A stretch of 64,000 nt of DNA from an uncultured Methylopila sp. Its GTDB lineage: Bacteria > Pseudomonadota > Alphaproteobacteria > Rhizobiales > Methylopilaceae. A model generated the notes under the pieces. The model did not search any database. It was not told the origin of the DNA and was given only the letters and a program-made list of their open reading frames with translations. The translations under genes were made by a program, and so were the position numbers. Position 1 is the stretch's first letter; each line of letters opens with the position of its first letter. Of this stretch, positions 22,403-30,491 are shown piece after piece. The stretch spans positions 33,635 through 97,634 of the forward strand of contig CABHPB010000109.1 of the NCBI GenBank assembly GCA_902168115.1, given 5' to 3'.

Positions 22403-23629
22403 ATGGCTAAGAGTACGTACGAGCGCGCCGTCAGAGCAGCGCCGGGTTCATGGGAGAATGTCGTGCCGCAGACTGCGCGGTCGGCGCAACATGCCTGCGG
22501 CGTTCAGGTCGCGTGGATCGACGATGCTTCGGCCGCGGACGCCGTGCGCGCGAACGCGGCCGCGCTCGGCGACATGAACATCGCCCATATCGTCGCCTTC
22601 TTCTCGCCGGCGCTGGACGCGCTGGAGCTTAGCGCCGCGTTCGCGCGACATTTTCCCGGCGTGCCGGTCGCCGCCTGCTCAAGCGCGGGCGAAATCAGCC
22701 CGTCGGGCTTTCTCGACAGCGGGCTGGTGCTCGTCGCGTTCCCGAAGGACGGCTTCCGGATCGTCTCCACCCTGCTCGAGGGCGTCCGCGATCTCGACGT
22801 CGAGAGGGCGGCGGCGTCGGTGCAGGGGCTGAGGCGGCGCCTCGACGCGCTGTCTCCCGAGCGCCGCGGCGAACGCTTCGCGCTCTCGCTGATCGACGGA
22901 CTGACCAATTCCGAGGAGCGCGTCGTCTCCGCCATCGATCAGGCGCTCGACGGCATCCCGCTGGTCGGCGGCTCGGCCGGCGACGATCTCTCCTTCGACC
23001 AGTCGGCGCTGATCTTCGAGGGGCAGGTGCACACCAGCGCCGCGATCCTGCTGATCGTCGAGTCGGACTTTCCGATCCGCATCTTCAAGACCGACAATTT
23101 CGAGCCGACCGACATCAAGTTCGTCGTCACGGCCTCGGATGGCGAGAGCCGGACCGTGCGCGAGCTCAACGCCGAGCCCGCCGCGATCGAATACGCCATG
23201 GCGGTCGGGCTTGATCCCAAGCGGCTGTCGCCCATGAGCTTCGCGTCCCATCCGCTGGTGGTGAAGGTCGGCGGCGAGTACTTCTGCCGGTCGATCCGGA
23301 GGCTCAATCCGGACGGGTCGCTGTCGTTCTTCTGCGCGATCGATCGGGGCCTCGTGCTGACGCTCGCCAAGCCGCGCGACGTGATCGAGGTGACGCGGGC
23401 CGAACTGGCCCGGATCGACGCCGAACTCGGCGGCGTCGACCTGGTGATCGGCTTCGACTGCGTGCTGCGCCGGCTGGACGCCGAGATCCGCCAGAAGCGG
23501 CGGACGATCTCCGAGCTCTACAAGCAGTACAGCGTCGTCGGCTTCGAGACCTACGGCGAGCAGTACCGGTCGATGCACCTCAACCAGACCTTCACCGGCG
23601 TGGCGATCGGGCTCGCCAAGGCGTCATGA
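22403..23629 (+). CDS. FIST-domain sensor protein, NosP-like (candidate nitric oxide sensor)
   Basis: 408 residues with FIST_N (about 50-245) and FIST_C (about 250-390). Landmarks are SSAGEISPSGF, LIDGLTNSEERVVSAI and PLVGGSAGDD in FIST_N, and FDCVLRR and VGFETYGEQYRSMHLNQTFTG in FIST_C. NosP proteins are FIST haem proteins that bind nitric oxide and control a co-encoded kinase, as at PA1975-PA1976 of Pseudomonas aeruginosa. Haem binding here is inferred from family and context. The ATG at 22403 has a poor ribosome binding site; an in-frame GTG at 22463 preceded by GGGAGA is a good alternative. The gene overlaps the kinase gene by 4 nt (ATGA). Confidence 0.82.
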   Translation: MAKSTYERAVRAAPGSWENVVPQTARSAQHACGVQVAWIDDASAADAVRANAAALGDMNIAHIVAFFSPALDALELSAAFARHFPGVPVAACSSAGEISPSGFLDSGLVLVAFPKDGFRIVSTLLEGVRDLDVERAAASVQGLRRRLDALSPERRGERFALSLIDGLTNSEERVVSAIDQALDGIPLVGGSAGDDLSFDQSALIFEGQVHTSAAILLIVESDFPIRIFKTDNFEPTDIKFVVTASDGESRTVRELNAEPAAIEYAMAVGLDPKRLSPMSFASHPLVVKVGGEYFCRSIRRLNPDGSLSFFCAIDRGLVLTLAKPRDVIEVTRAELARIDAELGGVDLVIGFDCVLRRLDAEIRQKRRTISELYKQYSVVGFETYGEQYRSMHLNQTFTGVAIGLAKAS

Positions 23630-24993
23630 GCCTGCTCGAACGCGACGACGAGGTTGACGACCTCAAGCGGCGCCTCGCCAAGCTGGAACGCATCAACGCC
23701 GCGCTGATCGACCATGTCGAGCGGGCGACCGACCGGCAGGCCAACGCCTATTCGCTGTTCCAGACCGCGATCACCCTCGACGGCCGCGTGCGATCGCGCA
23801 CGGAAGAGCTGACGAAGCTCATGCGGCGCGTCGAGCGGTCGAACCAGGCGCTGGTCGAGGCCAAGGAAGAGGCGGAGCGGGCCAACAAGTCGAAGACCAA
23901 GTTCCTGGCCGCGGCGAGCCACGACCTGCTGCAGCCCCTGAACGCGGCGCGGCTCTCGATCTCGACCCTCGCGGACATGAGCCTCGGCCACGAGGCGCTG
24001 GCGATCGCCGGTCAGGTCGAGCGCGGCCTCAAGACGATCGAGGAGCTCATCAAGGCGCTCATCGACATCTCGAAACTCGACGCCGGCGTGCTGCGCCCGA
24101 ACGTCCACGCCGTCGATCTGACCGAGATCATCGACGAGGTGATGGAAAGCTTCGAGCCGATGGCGGCCCGCAAGGGCCTGCGGCTCGACGCCCGCGTCGA
24201 ACCGCTCGCGGTCGAGACCGACCCGATCATGCTGCGCCGCATCCTGCAGAACCTCGTCTCGAACGCGGTGCGTTACGCCAAGAGGGGTCGTGTGCGGCTG
24301 AGGGCCCGCGCGAAGGCGGGTCTATGCGTCATCGACGTCGTCGACACCGGGCCGGGCATCGGCAAGGCCGACCAGGCCCGCATCTTCGACGAGTTCTATC
24401 GCGGCGACGCCTCGAGCGACGCCGAGCCCGGCCTCGGCCTCGGCCTGTCGATCGTCAAACGCATGACGCTGGCGCTGGGGCACGGTCTCGCCGTGACGTC
24501 GCGGCAGGGGCTCGGGACGCGCTTCCGCCTGCGCCTGGCCATGGCGCAGGGCGCCATCCGCCCGCGCGACGCGCCGTCCTCGTTCCCCACGACGTCCGGC
24601 ACGCTGGCGGGGAGCCTGATCGTGGTGGTCGAGAACGACGCGGCGGCGCGCGAGGCGCTATGCCGGCTGCTCATCTCCTGGGAGGCCGAGGTCGTCGGCG
24701 CGCGCGGCGTCGCGGACCTCAAGCATGCGCTCGAAACCGACGCCGGTTCGCCGCAGATCGCGCTGCTGGACTACCATCTCGACAACGGCGAGTGCGGCCT
24801 CGACGCGCTGGACTGGCTGCGCGCGCGCTACGGCGGCGGCCTTCCGGCGATCGTCTCCACCGCGGATCACACCGCCGAGGTCGCCGAGCGCGTGCAGGCC
24901 TCGGGCTCGGAGCTGATCCACAAGCCGATGAAGCCCGCCCAGTTGCGCGCGCTGATCTCGCATCTCGTCGGCGCGGCGGCGCGCGGCGACTGA
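23626..24993 (+). CDS. Hybrid sensor histidine kinase, NahK/ErcS'-like
   Basis: 455 residues, cytoplasmic (no membrane segment). An N-terminal coiled coil (residues 10-90) leads to the dimerisation domain with the phospho-acceptor H99 in AAASHDLLQPL, then the ATPase domain with the N box (LQNLVSNAVRYA), DTGPGIG and GLGLGLS. A C-terminal receiver domain (residues 331-450) has a candidate phospho-aspartate D382 in LLDYHLD and the conserved lysine in IHKPMK. It is coupled to the FIST gene by an ATGA overlap and converges on the LuxR response regulator (3-nt gap). In Pseudomonas the homologous trio feeds the regulation of quinoprotein ethanol dehydrogenase, and the same enzyme class is next door here. 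Confidence 0.9.
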   Translation: MSLLERDDEVDDLKRRLAKLERINAALIDHVERATDRQANAYSLFQTAITLDGRVRSRTEELTKLMRRVERSNQALVEAKEEAERANKSKTKFLAAASHDLLQPLNAARLSISTLADMSLGHEALAIAGQVERGLKTIEELIKALIDISKLDAGVLRPNVHAVDLTEIIDEVMESFEPMAARKGLRLDARVEPLAVETDPIMLRRILQNLVSNAVRYAKRGRVRLRARAKAGLCVIDVVDTGPGIGKADQARIFDEFYRGDASSDAEPGLGLGLSIVKRMTLALGHGLAVTSRQGLGTRFRLRLAMAQGAIRPRDAPSSFPTTSGTLAGSLIVVVENDAAAREALCRLLISWEAEVVGARGVADLKHALETDAGSPQIALLDYHLDNGECGLDALDWLRARYGGGLPAIVSTADHTAEVAERVQASGSELIHKPMKPAQLRALISHLVGAAARGD

Positions 24994-24996
24994 GGC

Positions 24997-25662
24997 CTAC
25001 TCGGCGGCCTTCGCGCCGCTCAGGATGACGTCGAAGTCGAGCGCCGAGGTTTCGATCACCGCCTGGGTGCGGCTCGAGACGCCGAGCTTTCGCATGATCT
25101 CGGAGATATGCGCCTTGATCGTGGATTCGCCGACGTTGAGCTCGTAGGCGATCTGCTTGTTGAGCTTGCCGCGCTTGACGAGCGACAGCACGCGCATCTG
25201 CGCAGGCGTCAGGCTGCGGATCCGGTCCAGCATGTCGGACTGCGAGCGCCCCGTGCGGCCGACGTTCGTGCGCCGGTATTCCTTCGGCAGGAACACGCCG
25301 CCGTTCAGGATCTCCGAGATCGCTTCGGTCAGGAGCGCCTTGCCAGACGCCTTGGGCACGAAGCCCGCAGCCCCGCAGCGGATCGCCTCATGGACGATCT
25401 GGGCGTCGTCCAGCCCGGACACGACGAGGATCGGAACGCGCGGGAAGCGGGCGCGCAGCTGGATCAGCCCGTCGAAGCCCGTGACGCCCTGCATCGACAG
25501 GTCGAGCAGGATCATGTCGATCGTGTCGGAGCGCGACATCACCTCGCAGGCGGAGGCAAGCCCGTCGGCTTCGTCGATGACGGCGCCGGGAAACGCGACC
25601 TGAACCGTCGAGAGCAGCGCTTCGCGGAACAGCGGATGGTCGTCGATGATGGCGAAGTGCAC
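24997..25662 (-). CDS. LuxR/NarL-family response regulator (ErbR/AgmR/ExaE-like)
   Basis: 221 residues. The receiver domain has DDHP at residues 7-10, the phospho-aspartate D54 in LLDLSM and lysine 104 in FVPKAS. The C-terminal LuxR helix-turn-helix (LTPAQMRVLSLVKRGKLNKQ, then GESTIKAHISEIMRKLGV) binds DNA. It lies between the kinase (convergent) and the alcohol dehydrogenase (same strand, upstream), the arrangement of regulators of PQQ alcohol dehydrogenases in pseudomonads. I infer that it controls the PQQ genes from 25.8 to 34.7 kb. The dehydrogenase is separated from it by a stem-loop, so it probably has its own promoter. Confidence 0.9.
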   Translation of the reverse strand: MHFAIIDDHPLFREALLSTVQVAFPGAVIDEADGLASACEVMSRSDTIDMILLDLSMQGVTGFDGLIQLRARFPRVPILVVSGLDDAQIVHEAIRCGAAGFVPKASGKALLTEAISEILNGGVFLPKEYRRTNVGRTGRSQSDMLDRIRSLTPAQMRVLSLVKRGKLNKQIAYELNVGESTIKAHISEIMRKLGVSSRTQAVIETSALDFDVILSGAKAAE

Positions 25663-25756
25663 GACCGAACTCCCCCTGAACTCCGGTCATGAAACCTAAC
25701 TGATCCTGCCCCCTGCCGTCTTGCGTTGTCGGGCTCGCAGGACGTCAGGGGGTGGA

Positions 25757-25795
25757 AAGGGGAGGCCAGCCGGTTGGAGCTGGCCGGCCTCCCGC
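25757..25795 (-). terminator. Stem-loop terminator after the PQQ dehydrogenase gene
   Basis: A strong inverted repeat (GGGGAGGCCAGC at 25759-25770 against GCTGGCCGGCCTCCC at 25779-25793, with a small bulge). On the minus strand it is followed by CCTTTCC, a weak T-run. It lies 20 nt after the dehydrogenase stop. Confidence 0.6.
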
Positions 25796-25813
25796 TTTTC
25801 GTAACGGCCGCGA

Positions 25814-27574
25814 TCAGCGGGCCGCGACTTCCTTCGGCAGCTTGAAGGCCCAGAACGAGCCGCCCTGCGTGATGCCGGCGGTCGACTTCGCCACTTCGCC
25901 GCCCCACAGCGGCACCGCGCCGCCCCAGCCGGCCGCGACGCCGACCCACTGCTCGCCGTCCTGCTCCCAGGTGATCGGGGTCGCGACGACGCCGGTGCCG
26001 ACGTTGAACTTCCAGACCTCTTCGCCCGTCTTGGCGTCGAAGGCCTTCAGGAAGCCCTCGGGCGTTCCGGTGAAGACGAGGTTGCCGGCGGTGGTCAGGA
26101 CGCCGCCCCAGAGCGGGGCCTTGTTCTTGTACTCCCAGGCCGTCTTGCCGGTCGCCGGATCGATCGCCTTCAGCGAACCGATGTGGTCCTCGAAGACCGG
26201 CTTGATGGTGAAGCCGGCGCCGAGATAGGCCGCGCCCTTCTTGTAGCTCACCGGCTCGTTGTGGATGTCCATGCCCCACTCGTTCGAGGGGACGTAGAAC
26301 AGCTTGGTGTCCGGGCTGTAGGCGATCGGCATCCAGTTCTTGCCGCCGAGGAAGCTCGGCACGGCGAAGACGCTGTCGCCCTTCTTGCCGTCCTTGGACT
26401 TGGACGGGTCGGCCGGGCGGAACGCCGGATCCTCGATCGGGCGGCCCTTCTCGTCGATGCCCTTGGCCCAGTTGATCTTCGAGACGAACGGCGTCGCGGA
26501 GATGAACTTACCGTTGGTGCGGTCGAGGACGTAGAAGAAGCCGTTGCGGTCGGCGGTGGCGCCGGCCTTGATGGTCTTGCCGTCCTTGTTGAGGTCGAAC
26601 GAGACGAACTCGTTGACGCCGTCATAGTCCCAGCCGTCGTGCGGGGTCGTCTGGAAGCCCCACTTGATCTCGCCGGTGTCCGGATCGAGCGCGATGCGCG
26701 AGGCCGACCACTTGTTGTCGCCCGGGCGCAGCCAGCTGTTCCACGGGCCGGGGTTGCCGGTTCCGTAGTAGATCAGGTTGGTCTCGGGGTCGTAGGTGCC
26801 GCCGTTCCAGGTGGCGCCGCCGCCGTACTTCCACATGTCGCCCGGCCAGGTCTCGCCCGTCTTGCCGGTCATGGTGGAGGGCTTGCCGTTGAGCTCGCCG
26901 ACATGGCCCTCGATGACGGGGCGCTTCCAGACGATCTCGCCGGTCTTGGCGTCGCGCGCCTCGACGCGGCCGACGATGCCGAACTCGCCGCCCGACACGC
27001 CGGTGATGATCTTGCCCTTCACGATCATCGGGGCGGAGGTGAAGGAGAAGCCGGCCTTGAAGTCGTCGACGTCCTTCTTCCAAACGACCTTGCCCGACTT
27101 GGTGTCGAGGGCGACGAGCTTGGCGTCGAGCGTGCCGAAGATGAACAGGTCGCCATAAAGCGCGCCGCCGCGGTTCACGACGTCGCAGCAGGGCAGGATG
27201 CCTTCCGGAAGACGGGCGTTGTACTCCCAGATCTTCTCGCCGGTGCGCGAGTTGATCGCCCAGGCGCGGGAATAGGAGCCGGTGACGTAGATCACGCCGT
27301 CCTTGACGAGCGCCTGGCTCTCCTGGCCGCGCTGCTTCTCGCCGCCGAAGGAGAAGGAGTAGGCTGGGATGAGGCCCTTGATGTTGTCCTTGGTCAGGGT
27401 CTTCAGCGGGCTGAAGCGCTGGCCCTGCGTGCCGAGGCCGTAGCTGACCACGTCCTCGGTGGTCTTGGCGTCGTTGGCGATGTCCTCGTCGGTCACCGCA
27501 TAGGCGGCCGAGACGGCCCCTGTCAGCAAGGCCGCCGCGCCGACGGCGGCCAGAAGCGTTGCGCGAAATGACAT
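25814..27574 (-). CDS. PQQ-dependent alcohol dehydrogenase with lanthanide-type active site (ExaF/PedH-like)
   Basis: Periplasmic quinoprotein of 586 residues with a signal peptide (cleavage near AAYA-VTDE). It is an eight-bladed propeller with repeated GxxxW ([20 protein letters not shown]) motifs. The vicinal disulfide that stacks on PQQ is C129-C130 (LPCCD). The catalytic base is in HDGWDYDG, with D316 and a second aspartate D318; this Asp-Tyr-Asp pattern is the recognised signature of lanthanide-dependent enzymes, whereas calcium MxaF types have Ala or another residue at the second position. Metal contacts E197 (SGGEFG) and the Asn in GNPGPWN also appear. Sequence features favour an ethanol-type enzyme, but methanol use cannot be excluded. 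A good ribosome binding site GGGGAG is 6 nt upstream. Electrons should go to the PedF-type cytochrome. Confidence 0.93.
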   Translation of the reverse strand: MSFRATLLAAVGAAALLTGAVSAAYAVTDEDIANDAKTTEDVVSYGLGTQGQRFSPLKTLTKDNIKGLIPAYSFSFGGEKQRGQESQALVKDGVIYVTGSYSRAWAINSRTGEKIWEYNARLPEGILPCCDVVNRGGALYGDLFIFGTLDAKLVALDTKSGKVVWKKDVDDFKAGFSFTSAPMIVKGKIITGVSGGEFGIVGRVEARDAKTGEIVWKRPVIEGHVGELNGKPSTMTGKTGETWPGDMWKYGGGATWNGGTYDPETNLIYYGTGNPGPWNSWLRPGDNKWSASRIALDPDTGEIKWGFQTTPHDGWDYDGVNEFVSFDLNKDGKTIKAGATADRNGFFYVLDRTNGKFISATPFVSKINWAKGIDEKGRPIEDPAFRPADPSKSKDGKKGDSVFAVPSFLGGKNWMPIAYSPDTKLFYVPSNEWGMDIHNEPVSYKKGAAYLGAGFTIKPVFEDHIGSLKAIDPATGKTAWEYKNKAPLWGGVLTTAGNLVFTGTPEGFLKAFDAKTGEEVWKFNVGTGVVATPITWEQDGEQWVGVAAGWGGAVPLWGGEVAKSTAGITQGGSFWAFKLPKEVAAR

Positions 27575-27738
27575 GTATTTCTCCCCTAGGTCCTTGCGCC
27601 GCGTTCGGGCGAAGCGCTTTCGGGCCGACGTCGTTCTTGGGGACGCCTTCCCCGTAACGGGGACGTTAGACGGCGGACCGGGGCTTGCTTATTGCCATTA
27701 AGTACACCCTAAGAAGCGGGCTAAGTATCTAATTATTA
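27575..27738 (-). promoter_or_regulatory. Promoter region of the PQQ dehydrogenase gene
   Basis: AT-rich leader upstream of the dehydrogenase start. It holds GCCATTAAGTACA (27694-27706), of which TAAGTACA recurs at 29157-29164 before the cytochrome gene. It also contains CTAAGTATCTAATTATTATT just beyond. I propose it carries the response-regulator site; no -35/-10 pair was certain. Confidence 0.5.
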
Positions 27739-28626
27739 TTAATATCCCGCCGGGGGAGAGAAGCTTGTGCCCTCCGCGGCGAAGATCTCCTTCATGGCCC
27801 CTTCGGCCGTCAGCGCGGCGATCGCGTCGCCGACCGCATAGGCCAGATCGCGGGAGTCCTGGCGCACCGCGCCGCACAGCTCCCAGCGCGGCTTCACGAG
27901 GCCGGTTCCCGCCAGATCCTTGATCTCGACATCGGCGGTTTTCGCGGGGTCGGCGCGGTGGAGCGCGTTCTCGATCGCCGCGCGCGAGCCTGCGAGGAAG
28001 TCCGCCTCGCCGCCGATGAACGAGGCCGCCGCCTCGCCGAAGGACCGGAAGTGCTGGAGCGAGTCGCGATAGATGCCCCCGTTGGCGAAGCCGAGTAGCG
28101 CATCCACCGGGCTGACGCCCTCGACCGCGACCTTGCGGCCCTGAACGTCCTGCACGTCCTTGAACCCGCCCTCGACGCTGCCCTTGCGCCAGGCGATCGA
28201 CAGGCGCTGTTCGGCGTAGGGCGCGGTCAGCACGATCTGCTCGTTGCGGACGGCGAGCATCTTGTCGGACGGCACGTTGAGCATGAGGTCGGCGAGCCGC
28301 GAGCCCGCAAGATCGCCGCGCCAGAGATTGAGGCGGAAATCGCCGTCTACGTTCTCGGACGCCTCGACGATCCGCACGTCGGCCTTCACGCCGAGCTTGG
28401 CCGCGATCCGGCGCGCGAGCTCGACGTCGATCCCGGATGGCGAGCCGCCCGCGTCTTCGGAGAACGGGGCGTTGTCGCGATAGAGCGCCACCCGCAGCAC
28501 GCCCGACTGGACGACCTCGTCGAGAGGCCGCGCCAGGCTCGCCGCCGGCGCGAGCGCGAGCGCCGAGAGCAGGGCGCCCGCGACAGATAGGGCCAGGACG
28601 TCCCGTCGCGACCGCTGCCCGCGCAT
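27739..28626 (-). CDS. Quinoprotein dehydrogenase-associated periplasmic binding protein (MoxJ/XoxJ-like)
   Basis: 295 residues with an export signal (MRGQRSRRDVLALSVAGALL, possibly Tat because of SRRDVL). The fold is a family 3 solute-binding protein (VLRVALYRDNAPFSEDAGGS, then GIDVELARRIAAKLGV), of the branch encoded with PQQ methanol and ethanol dehydrogenases (MxaJ/XoxJ), thought to help maturation or hold the apo-enzyme rather than feed a transporter. The start is fixed by the TGATG overlap with the cytochrome gene. No ABC permease or ATPase is nearby, which supports an accessory role. Confidence 0.87.
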   Translation of the reverse strand: MRGQRSRRDVLALSVAGALLSALALAPAASLARPLDEVVQSGVLRVALYRDNAPFSEDAGGSPSGIDVELARRIAAKLGVKADVRIVEASENVDGDFRLNLWRGDLAGSRLADLMLNVPSDKMLAVRNEQIVLTAPYAEQRLSIAWRKGSVEGGFKDVQDVQGRKVAVEGVSPVDALLGFANGGIYRDSLQHFRSFGEAAASFIGGEADFLAGSRAAIENALHRADPAKTADVEIKDLAGTGLVKPRWELCGAVRQDSRDLAYAVGDAIAALTAEGAMKEIFAAEGTSFSPPAGY

Positions 28627-29054
28627 CAGTCGTCGATGTGCTTGGATTCGATGTAGCTCCGGATCGCCCAGAGCGCTTCCTGGCTCAGCACGCCGGCGAA
28701 TGCCGGCATCTTGGTGACGCCGTTGATGATGGCCCCGCCCTGGACGCGCTGGGAGAACCACTCGTCGCCTTCCTTGCCCTGTTCGAGCTTGCGGAGGTCG
28801 GGGGCGATGCCGCCCGAGATCACCTCGAGGCCGTGGCAGCGCGCGCAGTTCTGGTTGTAGCCGGAAGACCCGATCTCGATCGCCTTGGCGTCGCCGCGAT
28901 ACGGGTTCTCCTCCTTCCATTCCTCGCCGAGCGGCGCGAGGCCGGTGGTGTCGACCGGCTGGGGCTGGACGTCGCCATGGGCGTAGGCGGCGCCCGCCGA
29001 CAGGGCGAGCGCAAGCGTCAGCCCGACGCTGCGAAGGGTGGTGGAGAGCTTCAT
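28626..29054 (-). CDS. Cytochrome c-550, PedF type (electron acceptor of the PQQ dehydrogenase)
   Basis: 142 residues with signal peptide (LALALSAGAAYA). One haem c site CARCH at residues 70-74 and a likely axial methionine M116 in TKMPAF. The N-terminal segment VQPQPVDTTGLAPLGEEW is typical of the PedF-type c550. It should take electrons from the quinoprotein dehydrogenase in the periplasm and pass them to a terminal oxidase. Ribosome binding site AAGGA. First gene of a minus-strand set followed by the MoxJ-like and dehydrogenase genes, and divergent from the PQQ-associated binding protein. Confidence 0.93.
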   Translation of the reverse strand: MKLSTTLRSVGLTLALALSAGAAYAHGDVQPQPVDTTGLAPLGEEWKEENPYRGDAKAIEIGSSGYNQNCARCHGLEVISGGIAPDLRKLEQGKEGDEWFSQRVQGGAIINGVTKMPAFAGVLSQEALWAIRSYIESKHIDD

Positions 29055-29203
29055 GCGCGCAGTCCTTTTCGATTGCGCGCGGACGCTAACAAGGGGTCGT
29101 GAGGCCCCACATTGTCCTTTGGTACGGCGATTTTAGACCAATTCGAACGGCGCCCATAAGTACAATCCCGCCTCCGTCCGACCTCCCTATTCTCGCTTGA
29201 AAA
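29055..29203. promoter_or_regulatory. Divergent promoter region of the PQQ module
   Basis: 149 bp between the cytochrome gene (minus) and the PQQ-associated binding protein gene (plus). It contains TAAGTACA at 29157-29164, also found before the dehydrogenase gene in the same orientation relative to the transcribed minus-strand gene and at a similar distance (about 100-125 bp from the start codon). Confidence 0.5.
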
Positions 29204-29233
29204 ATGCGAGGCGAGGGAATGCGAGGCGAGGGA
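29204..29233 (+). repeat. 15-bp tandem duplication spanning the start codon
   Basis: ATGCGAGGCGAGGGA occurs twice without mismatch (29204-29218, 29219-29233). It duplicates an ATG and a GAGG sequence, so the first copy supplies the Shine-Dalgarno for the second ATG at 29219. Confidence 0.9.
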
Positions 29234-30490
29234 TCCGGCCTTGCGCGGGCGTTTGCGCTCGCGGCCGCGTGCTTTGCCGCGCCGCTCGCGCAGCAGGCGC
29301 ACGCCGCGCCGGTCGTTGTGACCCAGGCGGGGCCGCAGGCGCCGGCCGAGCCGCCGCCGGTCCGCAAGCCGCGTCCGCTCGCGAGCGTCCCGATCCACTA
29401 TGTCGAGCGCCGGGTCGAGCGGCCGACGCCGCTCAACAACGAGGATCCGATCCCGGACGACGAGGGTCTTCGGGGCGCCGAGCTCGGCATCCAGGACTCG
29501 AACGCCGCCGGGCGCTTCGTCGGGCTCAAGTTCGAGCTGAAGCCGACCGTCGTGGAGCCGGGCTCGGACATCGCGGCCGCCTTTTCCGAAATCGTCGAGC
29601 GCGAGCGGCCGGCCTTTGTCGTCGTCAACGCGCCGGCCGACGACGTGCTCGCGCTCTCAGTCGTCGCCGCGAAGAGCGGCGTGGTTCTCATCAACGCCGG
29701 ATCTGCCGACGTGCGGCTGCGCGACGCCGACTGCCGCGCCGCGCTGCTGCACACCCTGCCGTCGCGCGACATGCTCACCGACGCGCTGACGCAGTTCCTC
29801 GCGTTCAAGCGGTGGGGCCGCATCCTGCTGGTCGTCGGCCCGCAGCCCGCCGACAGGCTCTACGCCGACGCGCTCAAGGCGAGCGCGAAAAAATTCGGCC
29901 TGCGCATTGTCGAGGAGAAGGCGTTCGATCCGGCAGGCGCGGACATCCGCGACAGCGCGACGGACGAGTTGACGCTCACGACGCGCGGGGCCGAGCACGA
30001 TGTCGTCGCGATCGCCGACGAGGCCGACGCTTTCGGATTCTCGCTGCCCTACAACACCGCTTCGGCGCGTCCGGTGGTCGGCACGCAGGGGCTGTCTCCG
30101 GTCGCCTGGGGCAAGCCGGTCGAAAGCTGGGCGGCCGTGCAGTTGCAGGGGCGCTTCAAGGCGCTCGCGAAGCGCACCATGCGCCCGATCGACTACGCCG
30201 CATGGATGGCGGTCCACGCCGTCGGCGAGGCGGCCGTCCAGACCAGGAGCGCCGACGCTTCGGCGATCAAGACATTGCTGCTCAGCGATCGGTTCGAGGT
30301 CGGCGGCTTCAAGGGCCGCGCGCTGAGTTTTCGGGCCTGGAACGGGCAGCTTCGCCAGCCGATCTACCTGATGTGGCCCGAGGCGGTGATCGCGACCGCG
30401 CCGCTCGAGGGCTTCCTCCACCAATCGACCGAACTGGACACGCTGGGCCTCGACCGGACCGAGACCCGGTGCGCGGCCATGAGAGGATGA
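29219..30490 (+). CDS. PQQ-system periplasmic substrate-binding protein (ABC-type, TIGR03863-like)
   Basis: 423 residues from the ATG at 29219 (428 from 29204). A signal peptide (ALAAACFAAPLAQQAHA) exports it. The fold is a type I periplasmic binding protein (branched-chain amino acid receptor type), of the subgroup described with PQQ-dependent alcohol dehydrogenase systems; landmarks are HYVERR, GAELGIQDSN, FVVVNAPADDVL, LLHTLPSRDML and the C-terminal QLRQPIYLMWPEAV. Its cargo is unknown. The start at 29219 is favoured because the duplicated first copy gives a GAGG 7 nt before it. The next gene begins 1 nt after the stop. In related clusters ABC ATPase and permease genes follow; here they are missing. 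Confidence 0.86.
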   Translation: MRGEGSGLARAFALAAACFAAPLAQQAHAAPVVVTQAGPQAPAEPPPVRKPRPLASVPIHYVERRVERPTPLNNEDPIPDDEGLRGAELGIQDSNAAGRFVGLKFELKPTVVEPGSDIAAAFSEIVERERPAFVVVNAPADDVLALSVVAAKSGVVLINAGSADVRLRDADCRAALLHTLPSRDMLTDALTQFLAFKRWGRILLVVGPQPADRLYADALKASAKKFGLRIVEEKAFDPAGADIRDSATDELTLTTRGAEHDVVAIADEADAFGFSLPYNTASARPVVGTQGLSPVAWGKPVESWAAVQLQGRFKALAKRTMRPIDYAAWMAVHAVGEAAVQTRSADASAIKTLLLSDRFEVGGFKGRALSFRAWNGQLRQPIYLMWPEAVIATAPLEGFLHQSTELDTLGLDRTETRCAAMRG

Positions 30491-30491
30491 C

